64,000 bases of DNA from Leptoclinus maculatus (Eukaryota; Chordata; Actinopteri; Perciformes; Stichaeidae): assembly GCA_032191485.1 (NCBI GenBank), contig JAVDOI010000016.1, positions 790,581-854,580 of the forward strand, given 5' to 3'. A program made the translations under genes and the position numbers. Below the pieces are notes generated by a model. The model saw only the letters and a program-made list of their open reading frames with translations, searched no databases and was not told the DNA's origin. Below are positions 1 to 13,785 of the stretch, in pieces; position 1 is the first letter of the stretch; each line of letters starts with the position of its first letter.

Positions 1-148
1 GACCATAATTTACTAAATGAACATCATGCTGTGTTGAAGAAGACTTGAAACTAGAGATTGAGACCATAAACTCATGTTTACAATGTTTACTGAGGTAATA
101 AATCAAGAGAGAAGTAGTCATTTTCCCATAGACTTCTATACAATCAGG
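1..148 (+). repeat. Dispersed repeat family F1, copy 1 (cut by window edge)
   Basis: This copy starts inside the family at GACCATAATTTACTAAATGA and runs to CATAGACTTCTATACAATC. The family has nine copies in the window in both orientations; + is defined here as the strand reading GACCATAATTTAC. I recognise the wording as common in percomorph genomes but cannot name its class. Confidence 0.85.
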
Positions 149-755
149 CTCATTTTTGCTAAAAAACACAACACACAACAATTTACCTCAGACAGACTTA
201 AAATCTCTATTGTCCTGATAAACCTGCAACATTGGTCCAACAATAATACAAACAACTTACAGGATGACTTTCACTACCACAGAGCACTAACATCCACTTA
301 CAATGCATACAGACATTGAGTTTTATATACATGTATATAAAAGAATATAAAGAACAAAGTAAGGCAATACGTTAGTTTTGGATTCTTTATATTTGACTTG
401 AATTCAACAGGAGTAGAAGATCTGCCTCAGGCTGCTGGCAGTGATCGGCTGAGCTGCCTCTGCAGAACAGTCAGCCAAATTATGTCCATGAGCACAATTA
501 CTCATTAATGGGAAAGCAGGCTCGCTTTATCTGTTTAATTTTATATTACGGCATAAAAGTTGTTGACAAAGTAATGTTTACACCTCATTAAAGTGCTGTA
601 GTCAAACCCCGAATTAAATGTCATACTAAATGATTTCAACAGTATCTATTATTTAGTATAATTGTGTAGCAATGTGATGTTATTAAGTTAATTTACCATT
701 AAATTCCTAAAATCCATGAAGTGAAGGGAACTGCTGCGTCCTTCAGCTCTCGCTG

Positions 756-1082
756 TGATGGAAGTATTCAGATCCTTTTCTTAAAAGTACTAATACTTGA
801 AGTCCATGAAATGTTTTTTATTACAAATAATTACTTAAATTATTATCAAGCTAGTTGTAAATCTTTATTTTTTTTTAATTCTACTAATTGATTAATCGAT
901 GGTTTGTCTTGTATAAATTCGTATGTTTTGTATGAAAACTATCTTGATTTGCAGATAAATGTAGAGAAGTAAAAAGTACAATATTTCTCTCTGAAAAGTA
1001 GTTTAGAGGTTAAAAGTGGGATAAAGTATAAGTGAACCTCCCTCGAACTAGAGTAAATGTACTTCGTTACATGCTTCCACCT
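756..1082. mobile_element. MITE-like teleost repeat, decayed copy
   Basis: The termini are near-inverted: GATGGAAGTATTCAGATCC at the left and AGTAAATGTACTTCGTTACA then GCTTCCACC at the right. AGTAC motifs fill the interior. The phrase 'gagtaaatgtactt...ttccacc' is a very common teleost non-autonomous element; I believe it is hAT-related but cannot confirm that. Confidence 0.55.
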
Positions 1083-2473
1083 TTATCTATCTGGTGTTGA
1101 TTTGTAGTTTATGAGTTTATTTGGGTTCCACTAGTGCTCCTCTCAGCGGTGGATCAAACAGCAGAGTGGAATGAAAAATAACCTTCAGTCCAAAAGAGCA
1201 GAGGAGGCGTTTCACAGCGAATGTTTCACGTATTTAATGAGGAGCTATTGTTTCGGCTCGAGCGGAAACAATTTAAAACCGTTAGTGGATTGGCAGAAAA
1301 TGAATCTGAAAATCAATTGAATTCAAGCAAATAATATAAACAAAACGTTGCTTTTCACTTATGAGGGTTTGCTGGTTTAGTCTTATTCGAGAGCAAATCA
1401 ATACTTTGGGTTTTATTTTAGTTTTAGATTGTTAAACCCAAAAAAAGAAGCGGTTTGAAGACATCAACTTGTTTTTTTAGGGAAATTGTAACAAACATTT
1501 TCGAGACAAAACGATGAATCAATAATGGGGAAAATAATTGGCAGATTAATCGATAATGAAAGAATACTTTTCACTTGCTGAGGTTGGACTTTTAGTCATT
1601 AGGAGGTTGAATCCACTTCTCTTTGTGACTGAAATATCTTCCAAGTTAATATAATCAAATGTCCATTAATGTCCAAACAGCAGGTACATAGAATAAAACC
1701 ATGAACAGTTCATGAAGCTCTCACTTTATCTCCACACGTGGGTGAGTGGGTGAATGTATATTAGAGCTATTTCCAGCATCATCTCAGTGGCAAATTAAAT
1801 GAAAAAGTCCACCTCTGCATCTCTCAGTCTGTTAAATGTCAATCTGTAAAAGTTCACTGTGTTCCAGGAGTAACTCCGTAGCGCTGTAATTAATTGTTTG
1901 ACGTACTTTCCCTTGAAAAAGAAAAAAAACATCAGAAACCATTCGATGAACCTTTGTGATTTCCATTGTTACTGAAACATTACAAACCATTTAAAAAAGC
2001 TTCACAGTGGTTTGTAGTGGGCTTCGGACTCTTGATTTAATGGTTTCCACCACTTCTTTTAGCAGTGGGTTGTAATGGTTTCCATTACAGGCTGCGTTGG
2101 TTACTAATGCTTGTGATTATTTCCAACAGATGAGCCATTACGTATCGCAATTATAGATAAACCATTAAATCCAGGTTATTTCCCACCGACCTGGCTCATC
2201 TACTCCCACTTCAATTTGACATTTACAATTCACAGAAAGACTTTTTTATTTATTTATCACCTTTTTATTTGAAATTATTACTCTGTGTGACTTTATGTTT
2301 CAGACTCTTTATTCAGTTTGAAGACCGTGAACTTAAACAGAACTTCACCATTTCATTTAAGCTCATTTTATTCTGACAAACTGTAAGTCATTGTATGATG
2401 CAGCACATGCAGATTCAGCTAAACAGCAGCCGTGGTATGTTGAAATCGGGCCGAACAACTCGCCATGAAGTTT

Positions 2474-2700
2474 CAGAAAACCTCTCATTTTACTGCAGCA
2501 GCAGCGTCTGACGGTCTGCTACGCTCAGTCCTGGTTCTGGTTCCTCCCTCCCTGCAGCGGGCCCAGCGATGCGGCCTGGGCCTCCAGCAGCGTGGCGTCG
2601 GTGTTTGCTCCCATGCAGCCGGTCTCTGCTGGAGTCCGAGCTGAAGGAGTTTCTGGTGCACCTGCATTATTTTAATCCGACCGGTAGCACTGATGACAAA
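2474..2700. repeat. Dispersed repeat family F2, copy 1
   Basis: It shares both flanks with 22126-22430: AAAACCTCTCATTTTACTGC at the left and GGAGTTTCTGGTGCACCTGC followed by an AT-rich stretch and GATGAC at the right. The GC-rich centre differs. The chance frame on its minus strand is not a gene. Confidence 0.55.
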
Positions 2701-3279
2701 CATTAAGAATATAGAAATAGACCATCTTGACACTGATGGTCTTGTTTACTTATGTGTCTCACATACCAGTTAAAAGTTCCTCACAGTAACTTGACATTTC
2801 AGCTGTTTTAGCAGCTAGCTTTGTATTCTGATCCGGAGCGATACTAAAAATGCAAAGTAATTCTGACGTCATAGCAGTGCTACGTGGTCATCATATCACG
2901 GCCGTGAGCCAATAAGAGCTCCCACACCCAGCTGTGATCATCAGACCTGTCAACCCGTGGAGGTCGGTGCAGCAGAGCCTTTCCTCCACACAGGACGTAG
3001 TGTGGCCTTTAATCTCAGGGAGCAGCGGTCACACTTGGTCCTGCCCTTGACTTGTCTCTCTTCCTTGTCATTGCGGGGCTGTGAAACTGATCAGTCGTGT
3101 AACAGGATTTAAGTCAGTCACGGCTTTTGTCCGAGCGCCTTGGTCCCGTTCCTGCATCACTACAAAGAGGCCCTGGGCATTGATCCGTGATCGGGTTCTG
3201 CTCATCAGCTGTTTTGTTGCTGGCAGGGCAGGTTGGCAGCAGAGCAGCAGCTCATTTAATTAATGCCTTTGACTGGTCA

Positions 3280-3280
<1 letters not shown>

Positions 3281-3312
<32 letters not shown>
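3281..3312 (+). repeat. (CTG)n trinucleotide run
   Basis: About ten uninterrupted CTG units followed by CAG. The short frame that reads it as poly-Ala has no other support. Confidence 0.95.
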
Positions 3313-4785
3313 AGACTCTCTGCTACCTGCTGCCCCTGAACCACAAAAAAAACAACTTGAACCATGTCTCACAACACGACATCAAAGAGATTTTAGAATT
3401 TCTTCTGTGATTAATTCGGACCTCTCTCAGAGAGGCCATTACGCAGCTCATCGTGCAGCTGGCAGGACCCTTTCGTCTTGTTCCCCGTGGCCTAAAAACC
3501 ACCTTCGTCCTGTCCTTTTTCACAGCTGCCTCAGTTTTTAAGGCACTTGCACGATAATTGTCGTCTGCCACATTTTTTAACGGAGACACAGACGAGCTGA
3601 TGTTAAATGCGGTTGACTTGTTGCCCATCAAAGTGTCTGCTCTCGTTTGGCTCTGGCCTGCGTAATCATTTGCATTCGGCAGCAGAATCACATTAGTACA
3701 GCGTGAGAGGAGATGTAATAGAAATAAATTAAAAGGAGGAAACAGGAAGAAGACGAAAAGAAACAGAGTTATTTAGAATAGTCTGTTTAGGTAAGTTTTT
3801 AAATGTGCTTCATGAAGTAAACAAAGTGGTTCAACAGCTGCTCGGATAACTCCAGCGCTCTTTCTTTCTATACATCACCATGTTTTTCTAATACTCATAA
3901 ATATTCCTTAAAGTCGGCTGATGCAAACATTTCTGAATTTTCTTCTGGTGTATAAAGTGTATATATATATATAGATACATCTATATCTATGTGTGCGAGC
4001 GAGCCCACACCGTATTGCACGTTTGATTTAGCTATCTGCCGGCACCAGCTGTGAAACTATCAGGGATTTAAATATTTAACATCTCCAGATATCGTTTTAA
4101 CAAGCTTCACTCCGTCTGCTGCAAAACGCTGCTATACGGTTTCGTACGTGAGCATTTTAAGATGCGTGTTTGCAACGGCCTGCAGGTGTGTTTTTGTTTT
4201 ACGCCTTCACGTACGCCAGGTGTGTAGGTGTATTTACAGTATATGCCCAGAGCGCTTCTGCCCAAGTGGCAGAATATGACAACTCTAGTCCTTAATACAT
4301 CATATATTAGTTGATTATATTTTTGCATTATTCTAAAACTGAAAGATGTTGGTCTGAGCGGGCCGCGATGCTCTCTTGGTTGAACGGGAACAAATTCCTG
4401 GAGCCAGATCATGTGGAAAACTTCAGTGTATGTTCTTTTCTACTGTACATCGATTCTTATTAAGTCCATAAAAAGTGACATTTGGACTTTTGTGTTGGTG
4501 AAGCTCTCATATATGGCAATAAAACCAGGTAAATTATGTTTTTACTTCCAAAGGAGGAGGAAATAAACCGTACAACAGAGGTGAATAGTACCAAGAATAT
4601 ATATAGAATCTACAAGCATATACATATTTATTGTCATTTCAGACATCTTCAGTTATTGCAGCCGGGGTTGTTTCTCTCTGTCTTGATTTCTCTCTCTCAG
4701 AACATTTTCTTTTTCCCTTTTCTATCTTTCTCTCTCTTCTCAACCATGAGATTACCTGAAGGGACAGTGAGCTATCAGTGTAACA

Positions 4786-4828
<43 letters not shown>

Positions 4829-4846
4829 AAGTACACCCTTGAGTGT

Positions 4847-4878
<32 letters not shown>
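4786..4878 (+). repeat. Two (CA)n runs
   Basis: CA runs of about 40 bp and 30 bp separated by TGAAGTACACCCTTGAGTG. Confidence 0.95.
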
Positions 4879-4880
<2 letters not shown>

Positions 4881-5024
4881 GCGGTAATACACATGCATCC
4901 AACTCGAACAAGCACATGTACATGGGTGATGATGAAGCCGCACACACACAGAGGCAGACAGTTGTTGCCCGTCAGCAGGGACAGTTAGTTGAATAGCACT
5001 TTTAGATGGAATGGCCATTTCACA

Positions 5025-5073
5025 GTGTGTGTGTTTGTTTGTGTTTGTTTGTTTGTTTGTGTGTGTGTGTGTG
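5025..5073 (+). repeat. (GT)n/(GTTT)n run
   Basis: Mixed GT and GTTT units, 49 bp. Confidence 0.9.
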
Positions 5074-7439
5074 CATGCCGCCACCGGGCAGAGCTTTGGG
5101 AATAAGACACTATTACCTGAGAGAGTCTATGAGAAACTCTGTAAATATTGACAGAGAGGGAGCGAGAGCAAGTGAGATGAGGCGTAGATATGAACCCAGA
5201 GGGGGTTGAGGATTGATAATTTAATGGTTTCACTGGGAGAGAAGATTAGATCGAGAGGAGAGAGAGCGGGGAGGAGATTGGAGGAGGAGAGGAAAGGGGT
5301 GGGATTTGAACCCTCACTGTTGCCATGGCAGCATTTTGGCTGTAAGATGAGGCAAATGTCCGCAGCTCCAAAATAAATTTGTTCAAAAAAAACAAAACAA
5401 AAAACACACTGCAGAGAGTCGCGTCGCCGTCAGCGTCGCCGCAACTTGACAGCAACGTAACAAGAGATTCTCGTAAAGAGGAAAGACCTTTAACTGAAAA
5501 AATAATTACGTTTTCTTAATTTTTAATTAGCTTTTGTTACGAGTCAACAGCTAGGAGGGGTGCTGCAGCAGGACTGCGGGGCATTCGTGGGCCGCCGTGT
5601 TTATGTGACATGTTGGAAAGAAGAAAGAATTAAATGTATTAGTTTCAATCCCACAAGGGATTCTCATCAGGCAAACACACACGGGGAGGTCTCTAGAAGC
5701 AGTAATTATCCTCTTGATTTAACAATTTGGAAAGAAAATAAATGTATTTTATCTTATTTGCCATTTCTGTGAATTAGATGATCTGTTTTAGGTTTCAAAA
5801 GTATTCTGTGGCGTCGTGAGTAATCTTGAAAAACAGTGTGGGCAGATCGAAGCAGTTTTTATGGGGAGAAAAAGGGAATTCAAATTGTTTAAAGTTGACC
5901 CACAGTCCACGCTCTAGTCCTTGTTAAATAAACCAGCCACCTCCTTGAATTGCTGGTAGGGGGCTATCTGCTGGTGACCTCATTGTTGTAGTTTTAGGGT
6001 GGCGGCCATCTTGGTTGTAAACTGTTGCAGGCACCTTGCCAGGACGTGTCTCCCCTCCACGACACGCCCTCTCATGATGTGTAATAATGCTGCATTTCAG
6101 TGGATGTTTGAGGGCTTCACAGGTCCAAAATATACCTGTGCAAAATGTTAAGTTAGCGGCTCACATTAGAGCAGACAAACGCATTGTTTCCATTCCTTGA
6201 ACATCTGCTTGTGTATATGTGTGTTTGGAAAGGCTTTAAAACAAAAGACGCAGCCTTCCAAAGACACTGAGCACCACTTTCCCTGCAGACCTTCATACAC
6301 TGGGAGAAATCCAACGCTTGAGAGACCCGCTGTGTCACGATTGCCTGGCTGGACGATTGCTTTTTTTTGGTCAGAGTTTAGACGAACGATCATTTCAGAA
6401 CTTTAACAGGCTTTGTCCTTAAACTTGGGTCAGTTTGTCCTGGAACAGAGTGCCATGTGTAGCATAATTTGTATCAATATTTTCTCATGACCATTTCTTA
6501 TGACTCTTCTCTATTACAATCTGGCTTTAAAATGCACATTTAATAATAAGTTAAAAAAAAAAACGAGTGCAATACATCATAAAGGGCTTTAATGTATATG
6601 ACAAAACAATAGAACAATGATAAATACAATAAAAAAGAGACATCACATCATCAATTCATCTTTCTAGTAGTTTGCGGAACTGATTTGTATGATAACTGTG
6701 CAGCAGTTTAAGCCATGAATCAGAAAAACGTTTGTTTATTATTCATATCGGACTGTAATATCTAACCTGTTCATGTACATACGAAAGATAGCAAATAAGA
6801 AAGTTTTCTATCCTTTGTTAGAGGATTAGCTGCTTCTGCCTCAATAACATAAATGTTGCTTATATCTGCCTCCGTACTTTTTTTACTGGCCCATTTGAGA
6901 TCGACTAAAGCTTTTAAAACCATTTCACCCAGAGATTTGTTCGTGCCGAAAAACACCGCGGAGCACATGTAAGGCATGTTTTATTGTTTCATTAAAGAAC
7001 CAATATCTTTCACTCTCCTGCAGCTTTATAGGGAAGAATTAGCTGGTGAACATTGAGTGAAAATCACATCTGGGAAGTCCATCGGCTGTATTTTTTTTAA
7101 CGATTCGCATCTCAGTGCTTCTTTGCCACCTACCAGTCAACAGGCCGGTCTGGGTGTCGTTTCACATCAGCAGCTCCTCCGCTAATGAGCTGCCGCTGTG
7201 ATCGTCAGCCGAAGAGGAGGCTGAGGAGAGGGCCACAGTTACTCAGTGCTGAGTGGTCGATTTCAGAGACTCCACTCCGACACTGCAACAATATCTGAAA
7301 GGTTTAGATGAGAGGAGTTTCTTTCAATGTCGGCGACTCAGAGGACGTCCACTGTGATGAATCAGCTTTTTTTCGCTAAAATGCTAAAATCACCACAAAA
7401 TATCAGGCCGTGTTACATTATAGGATTAGGGCTTTTTGG

Positions 7440-7720
7440 ATCCAATAATCCGTTTTTCAAATAATCATTCAGAGCTCAAGGTGTTCTGTTCAAATGTGCT
7501 CGTTTTGTCCGATCAACAGTCCAAAAACTGAAAGATATTCAACTTGCAAAGGTAAAAAGAAAGAGAAAAGCTTTGTTTAGTTGTGTTTGTATCGTAGTCA
7601 GTCATATTCCTGCCACACATATGTTTTAGTATTAATTAATGTGTTTTTAATGGTTTGGCAATACTTGGCAAAAAATATCCTCACATTAGAGAAGCCAGAA
7701 AATGTTGAGCCAATTAACAA
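7440..7720. repeat. Dispersed repeat family F4, copy 1
   Basis: TTTTGTCCGATCAACAGTCC, then AAAACTGAAAGATATTCAAC, then AGAGAAAAG and TTAGAGAAGCCAGAAAATGT follow the order of a widespread teleost element. The copy at 18408-18600 shares this order. Confidence 0.5.
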
Positions 7721-8190
7721 TTCATTTTTCTCATCATCAACTAATTTATCAACAATATCCCACATGTGACTTTTAACCTTAAAATGAGCAGTTTATTTTT
7801 ATATTATCTCCCTGAAATTATAATAACCAACATTATTTATTTGAGTCTTTCTGTTTTTCTCTATGTCACCACGATGCAGAGACACATTTTCTACTCTTTA
7901 TTCCATACTTTTAACTTCACTGCATTTATTTACTGTTTCAAATTAAAATGTTGACTACTAAACATCTGATCGGTTTATAAAAGTACCACTGACATATTAA
8001 TACATCAATAACAAGAAAGGTGAACTCTGTGGAGTGCAGATCTCCTTCAGGTGCGTCTGCAGCCACCACAACTTCATCGTGTGACTGAATGAATTCAACT
8101 CACAATTGGCTAACCGCCTGTCAAGACACCAATGGGCTATAAGGCGTCGTAAAACACACGTCATTCGAACTCAATTGTGAGTGAATAGGC

Positions 8191-8400
8191 GTGTGCATCT
8201 CTCTGTCTGTCCATGGTTTATCCCACATACTGCTGCAGAAAACGGCATAATATTCTGGGTGCACATTTAAGGCTGCATTCTCAAGGACCTCTTGTGGTTG
8301 CAGTGACTCACATTTTCTTAAAATTAAACCTTTTATTTCCTGTTTGATATTGCCATTGTCTGGCTGCTGACTCCTCGCTCACTGTTCTGAGCAGGCTCCC
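8191..8400 (+). repeat. Dispersed repeat family F3, copy 1
   Basis: Shares GTGTGCATCTCT, CTGCAG...AA, CTCAAGGACCTCTTGTGGTT, TTTTATTTCCTGTTT and CTGCTCACT-like strings in order with 52834-53026. Both are in the same orientation. Class unknown. Confidence 0.6.
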
Positions 8401-8428
8401 GGACGTTAGGGGCTGTTAGTCATAACAC

Positions 8429-8810
8429 CATAGACTTTATATAAGAAGTAGACGTAGTCATCATGACGTCACCCATTGGTTTGTGGACGCCATGTTTTTT
8501 TATTTTAGGACTGATGATTGGAAGTTACCATATTTGGACTGCGGAGGAGTGACATAGAGCCGTCCTATACGTCTGTGGTAGCGGCAGCGACCTGTCAATC
8601 ACAGTAAGCCCCGCCCCTAAAGCATCCCCTGCTTTATGGTCTGTTTGACTCTAAATGGACCATAATTTACTAAATGAACATCATGCTGTATTGAAGAAGA
8701 CTTGAAACTAGAGATTGAGACCATAAACTCATGTTTACAATGTTTACTGAGGTAATAAATCAAGAGAGAAGTAGAGTCATTTTCTCATAGACTTCTATAC
8801 AATCAGACTT
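8429..8810 (+). repeat. Dispersed repeat family F1, copy 2
   Basis: This near-full copy starts at CATAGACTTTATATAAGAAG, passes TGACGTCACCCATTGGTTTG and GTAGCGGCAGCGACCTGTCA, and ends at ATAGACTTCTATACAATC. It lacks the GGGGGCG segment that ends other copies. The TATA-like string and the TGACGTCA (CRE-like) octamer near its left end recur in copy 8 only in part. Confidence 0.85.
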
Positions 8811-9634
8811 CTTTTTATAAACAGAGTCGCTCAGCTGCTGCTTAACAGCCAGACTGTTCGCCGAGTTTCATTTAGTTTTTGTCAAGTTTGTATGAAGTGT
8901 CTCATACTATGACTTTGAACCGATTGCCTGAGTAGGTTACAACAAAAATACTCCTCAACACCCAAAGTGTTCCTAAGTGTTGCTTCCTAGCAAAAGTGAA
9001 GGGAGAGTCTGTGGAATTACAAGCAGCTCCCTCGGCTTTGAATAGCTTGTTAAGTATAAATACATATATTTATTTCGTGCCATCTCATTGGACATCAACT
9101 TCCCGTTTAGTGAAGTATCGCCAAAAAAAAAAAGACATAGAATCCCAAATATACGCTTCAAGTCGGGGCCACGCCACGTGAGACAGAGCTGAGGCGCCTT
9201 TTCTGCACAGAGCAGACATCTATAGACTACAATGAGAGCGTATATCTGTTGTGTGAGCTATAAAAAAAACACAAACATCTGACATACTTCCAGTCTAGAA
9301 GGGGAGGTTAGCTTATTGTGGGTTGTCTTCATTCAATCAAACAGTGGTTGTTGCAGACTCACCTGGCAGAGATGTGCGCTCTCCTGAGTTCTGCATGCAG
9401 GACTCAAAGGAGTATTTTTCTCTGTGTATTGATTAGTAAAGGATGTGAATTCTTCTTCCTGCACTGTATCTTTTGTGACGATACTGTGGAAGAAACAGAG
9501 ATGCATTTTCTATGATCCAGACTTGTGTCCTTCATGTCAGATTAAAAACCTACACTCTTATTTATGTTGATATTTATTTATTTATCCCACAGGGCCGCTT
9601 AGCATTCTGGCCCTCAGTAGACATATCTCGGTGG

Positions 9635-9635
<1 letters not shown>

Positions 9636-9729
<94 letters not shown>
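9636..9729 (+). repeat. (CA)n microsatellite, 94 bp
   Basis: An uninterrupted CA run followed by two ACACATAAAC units. Confidence 0.95.
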
Positions 9730-9731
<2 letters not shown>

Positions 9732-11075
9732 AACACACATAAACACACAAAGACGGGAATAAAAGGCGTCTCAGTGGAAGTGTGATGGAATCAACATTGT
9801 TGATTTGTCATTTGGTTGGTAGGTACACTGCAGGCGGCTGCCAAACAAGCCACTGATAACGGTTGCCATGGAAAGAGCTCTGGTTTGGTGCATTCGAGGC
9901 AGAAATCTGATGCGCTGCCACTCTGGGTCAGGCTCGGGGTTTTTATTTCGTTCTGCAAAATTACACCGCATGCAAAGAGCGGATAAGTCCCGCTATCGTT
10001 CACCTTATTTCTCATTCTGCAGCGAAAGGTAATCGTTCTCTGTCCTCTTACAGCAGGAGATGGTAAAATATGTGCTGTAGGATCTCCTTTGCTGTGAATC
10101 CACAACACTATCTTTCTGTATTTACCTTTGAAATGCTCACATTTTAGTGCACGTCTATGGTGATACATCGATATAGAAAAAGTGTCCTTCTTCCCCCTCA
10201 GCTTGCCTTTTCTTCTTCTCCTACTTTTCATTTTTACAGAGTTCTTGGAACAGACTTCCAGAGTAGGAGTTCGAGCTTTAGCTTTGCAGCCGCAGATGAG
10301 AGCTTTTCTGCTCTTTTTGCTTTTCTTGTCACGAAAAGGGAGACTTGCTCAAAACACAACTTGTGGCTGCATTGTTCTTTGTGCTGCGTTGAAGGCAACT
10401 GTCAGTGGGGGAGTTTAGGCCGCTGCCTGCTCTTTGATACATTTCTGTCTGAATGATTGTCGAGTGTTTCTTTCAAATGGTGAGTTAGAATAGAAACCAG
10501 ATTTAAAACGGCACTCGATAGCAGCTATTTTGTTCTTTTGTCTTTTAGATTACAACCATATTCTTTGTGTTTCAGCTGCAACTAGCGATAAATCTTCCGA
10601 TTTTTTTCTACATTACTATTTCCTCCTAAATCACAAGCAGTTGCCTGTTTTGTCCAACCGACAGTAATACTCTCTGGTGCTTTTACTGTCACGTTAGACT
10701 GTGAACACAATTCAGAAGCTGGATAAAAGTGATGTTTGGCATTATTTTTTATCCATCGTATCCAAACACATTAAGTCAAGTTCTGAACAATGTAGAGATT
10801 ATAACAGTCCCACCTAACCTGCAGTAATTACAATGCCTGTAAATAGCTTTAAAAAAAGAAAACCCCACATCCCTTGTAAAGACACTACACATTATAAGAT
10901 GCCATAAAAAGGAATTTCATGGCTCATTAGTCATTGATTTCTGTCTGCACAGACTTCTCTCTCATCGCTGAAGTACAACATCAGTGTGAGAACACGAGGG
11001 AGCGAGTAGTCCGGGTTAAAGGCACCGAGGCGCTGCACGACAGCCAGCACAGACGGGGAGACGTGCAACAGCATG

Positions 11076-11079
<4 letters not shown>

Positions 11080-11134
<55 letters not shown>
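11080..11134 (+). repeat. (AT)n microsatellite, 55 bp
   Basis: A perfect AT alternation, self-complementary and likely unstable. Frames reading IYIYIY on both strands are artefacts. Confidence 0.95.
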
Positions 11135-11136
<2 letters not shown>

Positions 11137-11372
11137 GTGCGCAACAATTAGCAACACTTAAACTTAGCCATATTGTCGCCATGACAACACTGGGACAATG
11201 TCGGTCAGGGTTCAGACAAACAGAAGGATGACGGTCGGGGGAAAAGGAGAGAAGGAGTCACGGGAGGAGAGAGGAGACAGATGGATCTGAGGGCGAGGGA
11301 GAGAGAGAGAGAGAGGAGTCGTCGGATTTGTTTGGAAGGAAAATTGTCGGCAAGAGTCTTGATTCACTGTAG

Positions 11373-11556
11373 AACTAGAAGGTCGCTCAGAGGGCGCAGA
11401 CCTCCGCCTGTGCTCCAACATTTTAATGGGTTCATCCTTGGCCCATGCTGCCCCTCTATACCAAGTTTCATGGAGATTGGGCCTGCAGTTTTTCCATAAT
11501 CCTGCTGACAAACAGACAAACAAACCCAACATCGCCTCCTTGGTGGAGGTAATTAC
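11373..11556 (+). repeat. Teleost dispersed repeat ending CTTGGTGGAGGTAAT
   Basis: It contains TACCAAGTTTCATGGAGATT, AATCCTGCTGACAAACAGAC with CAAAC repeats, and CGCCTCCTTGGTGGAGGTAA. This order is familiar from many fish genomic sequences. I suspect a retroelement tail but the class is not proven. Confidence 0.55.
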
Positions 11557-13370
11557 AGGTATTTTCGTTGAGGATATTGTAAAAAAATAGAAGAGAAACA
11601 CAGACGCTATAAGATCTGATCGACGTCTAACTATAAATAGCATTTTACATAAATGATTGAGAGTAATTATATATTCGCTCAGTAATTATTTCAGCATAAT
11701 AAAGCAGGGATCTATACGAGCGTCCAGTGCAAAGGGAGCAATACTAAACAGAGTGAGTGTCCAGTTTCGAATAACGCTGATGAAAGCATAAAGCTGCACA
11801 AACTTCTCCAAGTAAGTTGTAAGAGTTACAGAGCTTTATACATAATTCCTGAGGCTGTAAAATGGCACAGTGAGCAAGCGCCGAGGTAATACGAGGTTGT
11901 GCACACAGTGTTAAGGCAAAGTGAGACTCTGCAATTACTGCCTCAATAGCGCGGAACAGCAGGGGAGCACTGCCGCAGGGGGTGGACACAATAACACGAA
12001 TACCCGTTCATTCTATAAGGCAACAATGCGACAGCTGTGCGGCAAAGCCAATACTAAGAGCCTGTATTGTTCAGGTTTGGTTGAGTCTGTGTCACAGAGG
12101 TGATGGTGGCTGTACAGCTGTTGTTGTATTGTAACACGCACACTGCATCAAGATGTAAACCTCTAACGCACCAGGAACTAGTCTGGGAGCCTTTATTGAG
12201 TGAAGGCGGAGTGTTTGTTTCATGTGCTGTGGTGCAACAGATGAAGGGAATAAACAGCCGTGTGCATTAAAGGAGGCGTCCAGCCTGTTGCCTTTAAGGC
12301 TGCAGTTAATAAAAAGAGCTGGACTGTAACCCACGGGTCACATTTTACCAGCACAAACCCTTTTTATGTTGGTGCATCAAATGTCCTTTTGATGAGCGGC
12401 TTCTGTTTACATGTTATACAACTTATTCTTATTTGTAAATAATGATTTACATCTTCATTTAATAAGTCAGTAGTAAATGGTGATTATTTATAAATGTAGT
12501 CTGAATACAAATACATTCCTGTAATTAATAATATTGCACCTTATACTAAAAATGATAGACGCAGCCACACAAAATGTTCTTTTTTTCTCTTAAGAGATCT
12601 CAATGCAATTGAAATGCAATTAAGGTTGGATTTAATCAACTTACCATTACACAGAGAGTACTGGAACAAGCTACAGCTGTACTCTGTGGGATGCCCTTTC
12701 TTCGGTGTAAGTTTTTTAAAGGCCACATGGAGGGCTTTGCTCTTGAAACGCGAGAGGTGCACTTACTCAAAATGTTCATCCTCCATTTTAAATGTAAATA
12801 AAATTCAGGAATGCACTCAAAAAAAAAGAATTCAATCAAAATAACTCGGCATGAAGTTGACGGAACGCCGAATGTTGCAGATTTAAATATCTCTTGGCTC
12901 CAGGTTTACCTGTTTTGGTGAATCTTCTTATCCTCCAAGTAATACAACTCTACAACTAGCGGAGTGCAGCAGCCACCTCACCAGAGTCATTACTTGCAGC
13001 CATTTTATTCATTTTATTCATTGAGTTGTCATCCAGTGTGTTCACGCCTGAGTGCGACTCCTGTGCCCTGTGGGCCACTATAAGGTGAATAGTGGGAGCC
13101 TCTGCTTATGGATAAGGTGATCCTTTCCTGGGCGGTCAGGAGGGTGAAGGCAAAATAAAGGTTTCTTTTAATAAGGAGCGAGCATGCCACCCCGAAGAAA
13201 CTACAGATGGCAGAGAGCAGACCTTTAACATAAAGAAATACAGATCTTCACAAACCAAAGAGAAAGGTTGGAAGATGGACTGATTGTGGACGGACCAAAC
13301 CTCTTTCCTAATGCCTTCCAAAATGTTTTCATTAATAGAAAAAACCAGGCGCCAATGAGGAAGTGTTTTA

Positions 13371-13785
13371 AACTTGCATTCTCTCTAATGACCATCAGGG
13401 GGCGACTCCTCCGGTTGCAAGAAGTCTGATTGTATAGAAGTCTATTGGTCTCAATCTCTAGTTTCAAGTCTTCTTCAATACAGCATGATGTTCATTTAGT
13501 AAATGATGGTCCATTTAGAGTCAAACAGACCATAAAGCAGGGTATGCTTTAGGGCGGGGCTTACTGTGATTGACAGGTCGCTACCAGAGCCGTATGCGGC
13601 GTCTCTACGTCACTCCTCTGCCATCCAAATATGGTCACTTCCTGTTTACTGGTTGCAAAAGAGCCAAGATGGCGACGGCCGTAATCTAAGATGGGGACGG
13701 CCAAAACGCCGAACTCGAGGCTTCAAGACAGCAGTCAACAAACCAATGGTCACGATGACTACGTCCACTTCTTATAAACAGTCTG
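13371..13785 (-). repeat. Dispersed repeat family F1, copy 3, with CTCF-like site
   Basis: This inverted copy starts CATTCTCTCTAATGACCATC and carries CCATCAGGGGGCGAC at 13392-13406. It has an internal deletion of about 75 bp between TAGAAGTCTAT and GGTCTCAATC, then reaches the opposite end at CTACGTCCACTTCTTATAAA. Confidence 0.85.

Larger units (their letters stand above)
149..8190. other. Noncoding left flank
   Basis: Apart from the repeats listed inside it, I see no exon, RNA gene or conserved motif here. About 1.89-2.19 kb holds many AACCATT/AATGGTT strings in both directions, which may be another decayed inverted-repeat element. The frames of 60-120 codons have no recognisable protein content. 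Confidence 0.6.
8811..13370. other. Noncoding block
   Basis: It holds the (CA)n, (AT)n and GGTGGAGG-type repeats listed separately. Nothing else is recognisable. Frames up to 146 codons (for example near 9.8-10.2 kb, minus) lack known motifs and splice context. Confidence 0.6.

Noticed and set aside
4639..5084. Minus-strand frames of about 100 codons with VCVCVC or HTHTHT
   Set aside because: CA/GT microsatellite read-through, as at 9.6, 16.2, 17.5, 30.4, 46.4, 50.1, 61.5 and 63.5 kb.
5290..5320. tRNA-like B-box (GGTTCAAATCC on the minus strand)
   Set aside because: No matching A-box or cloverleaf could be drawn around it, so neither a tRNA nor a tRNA-derived SINE is supported.
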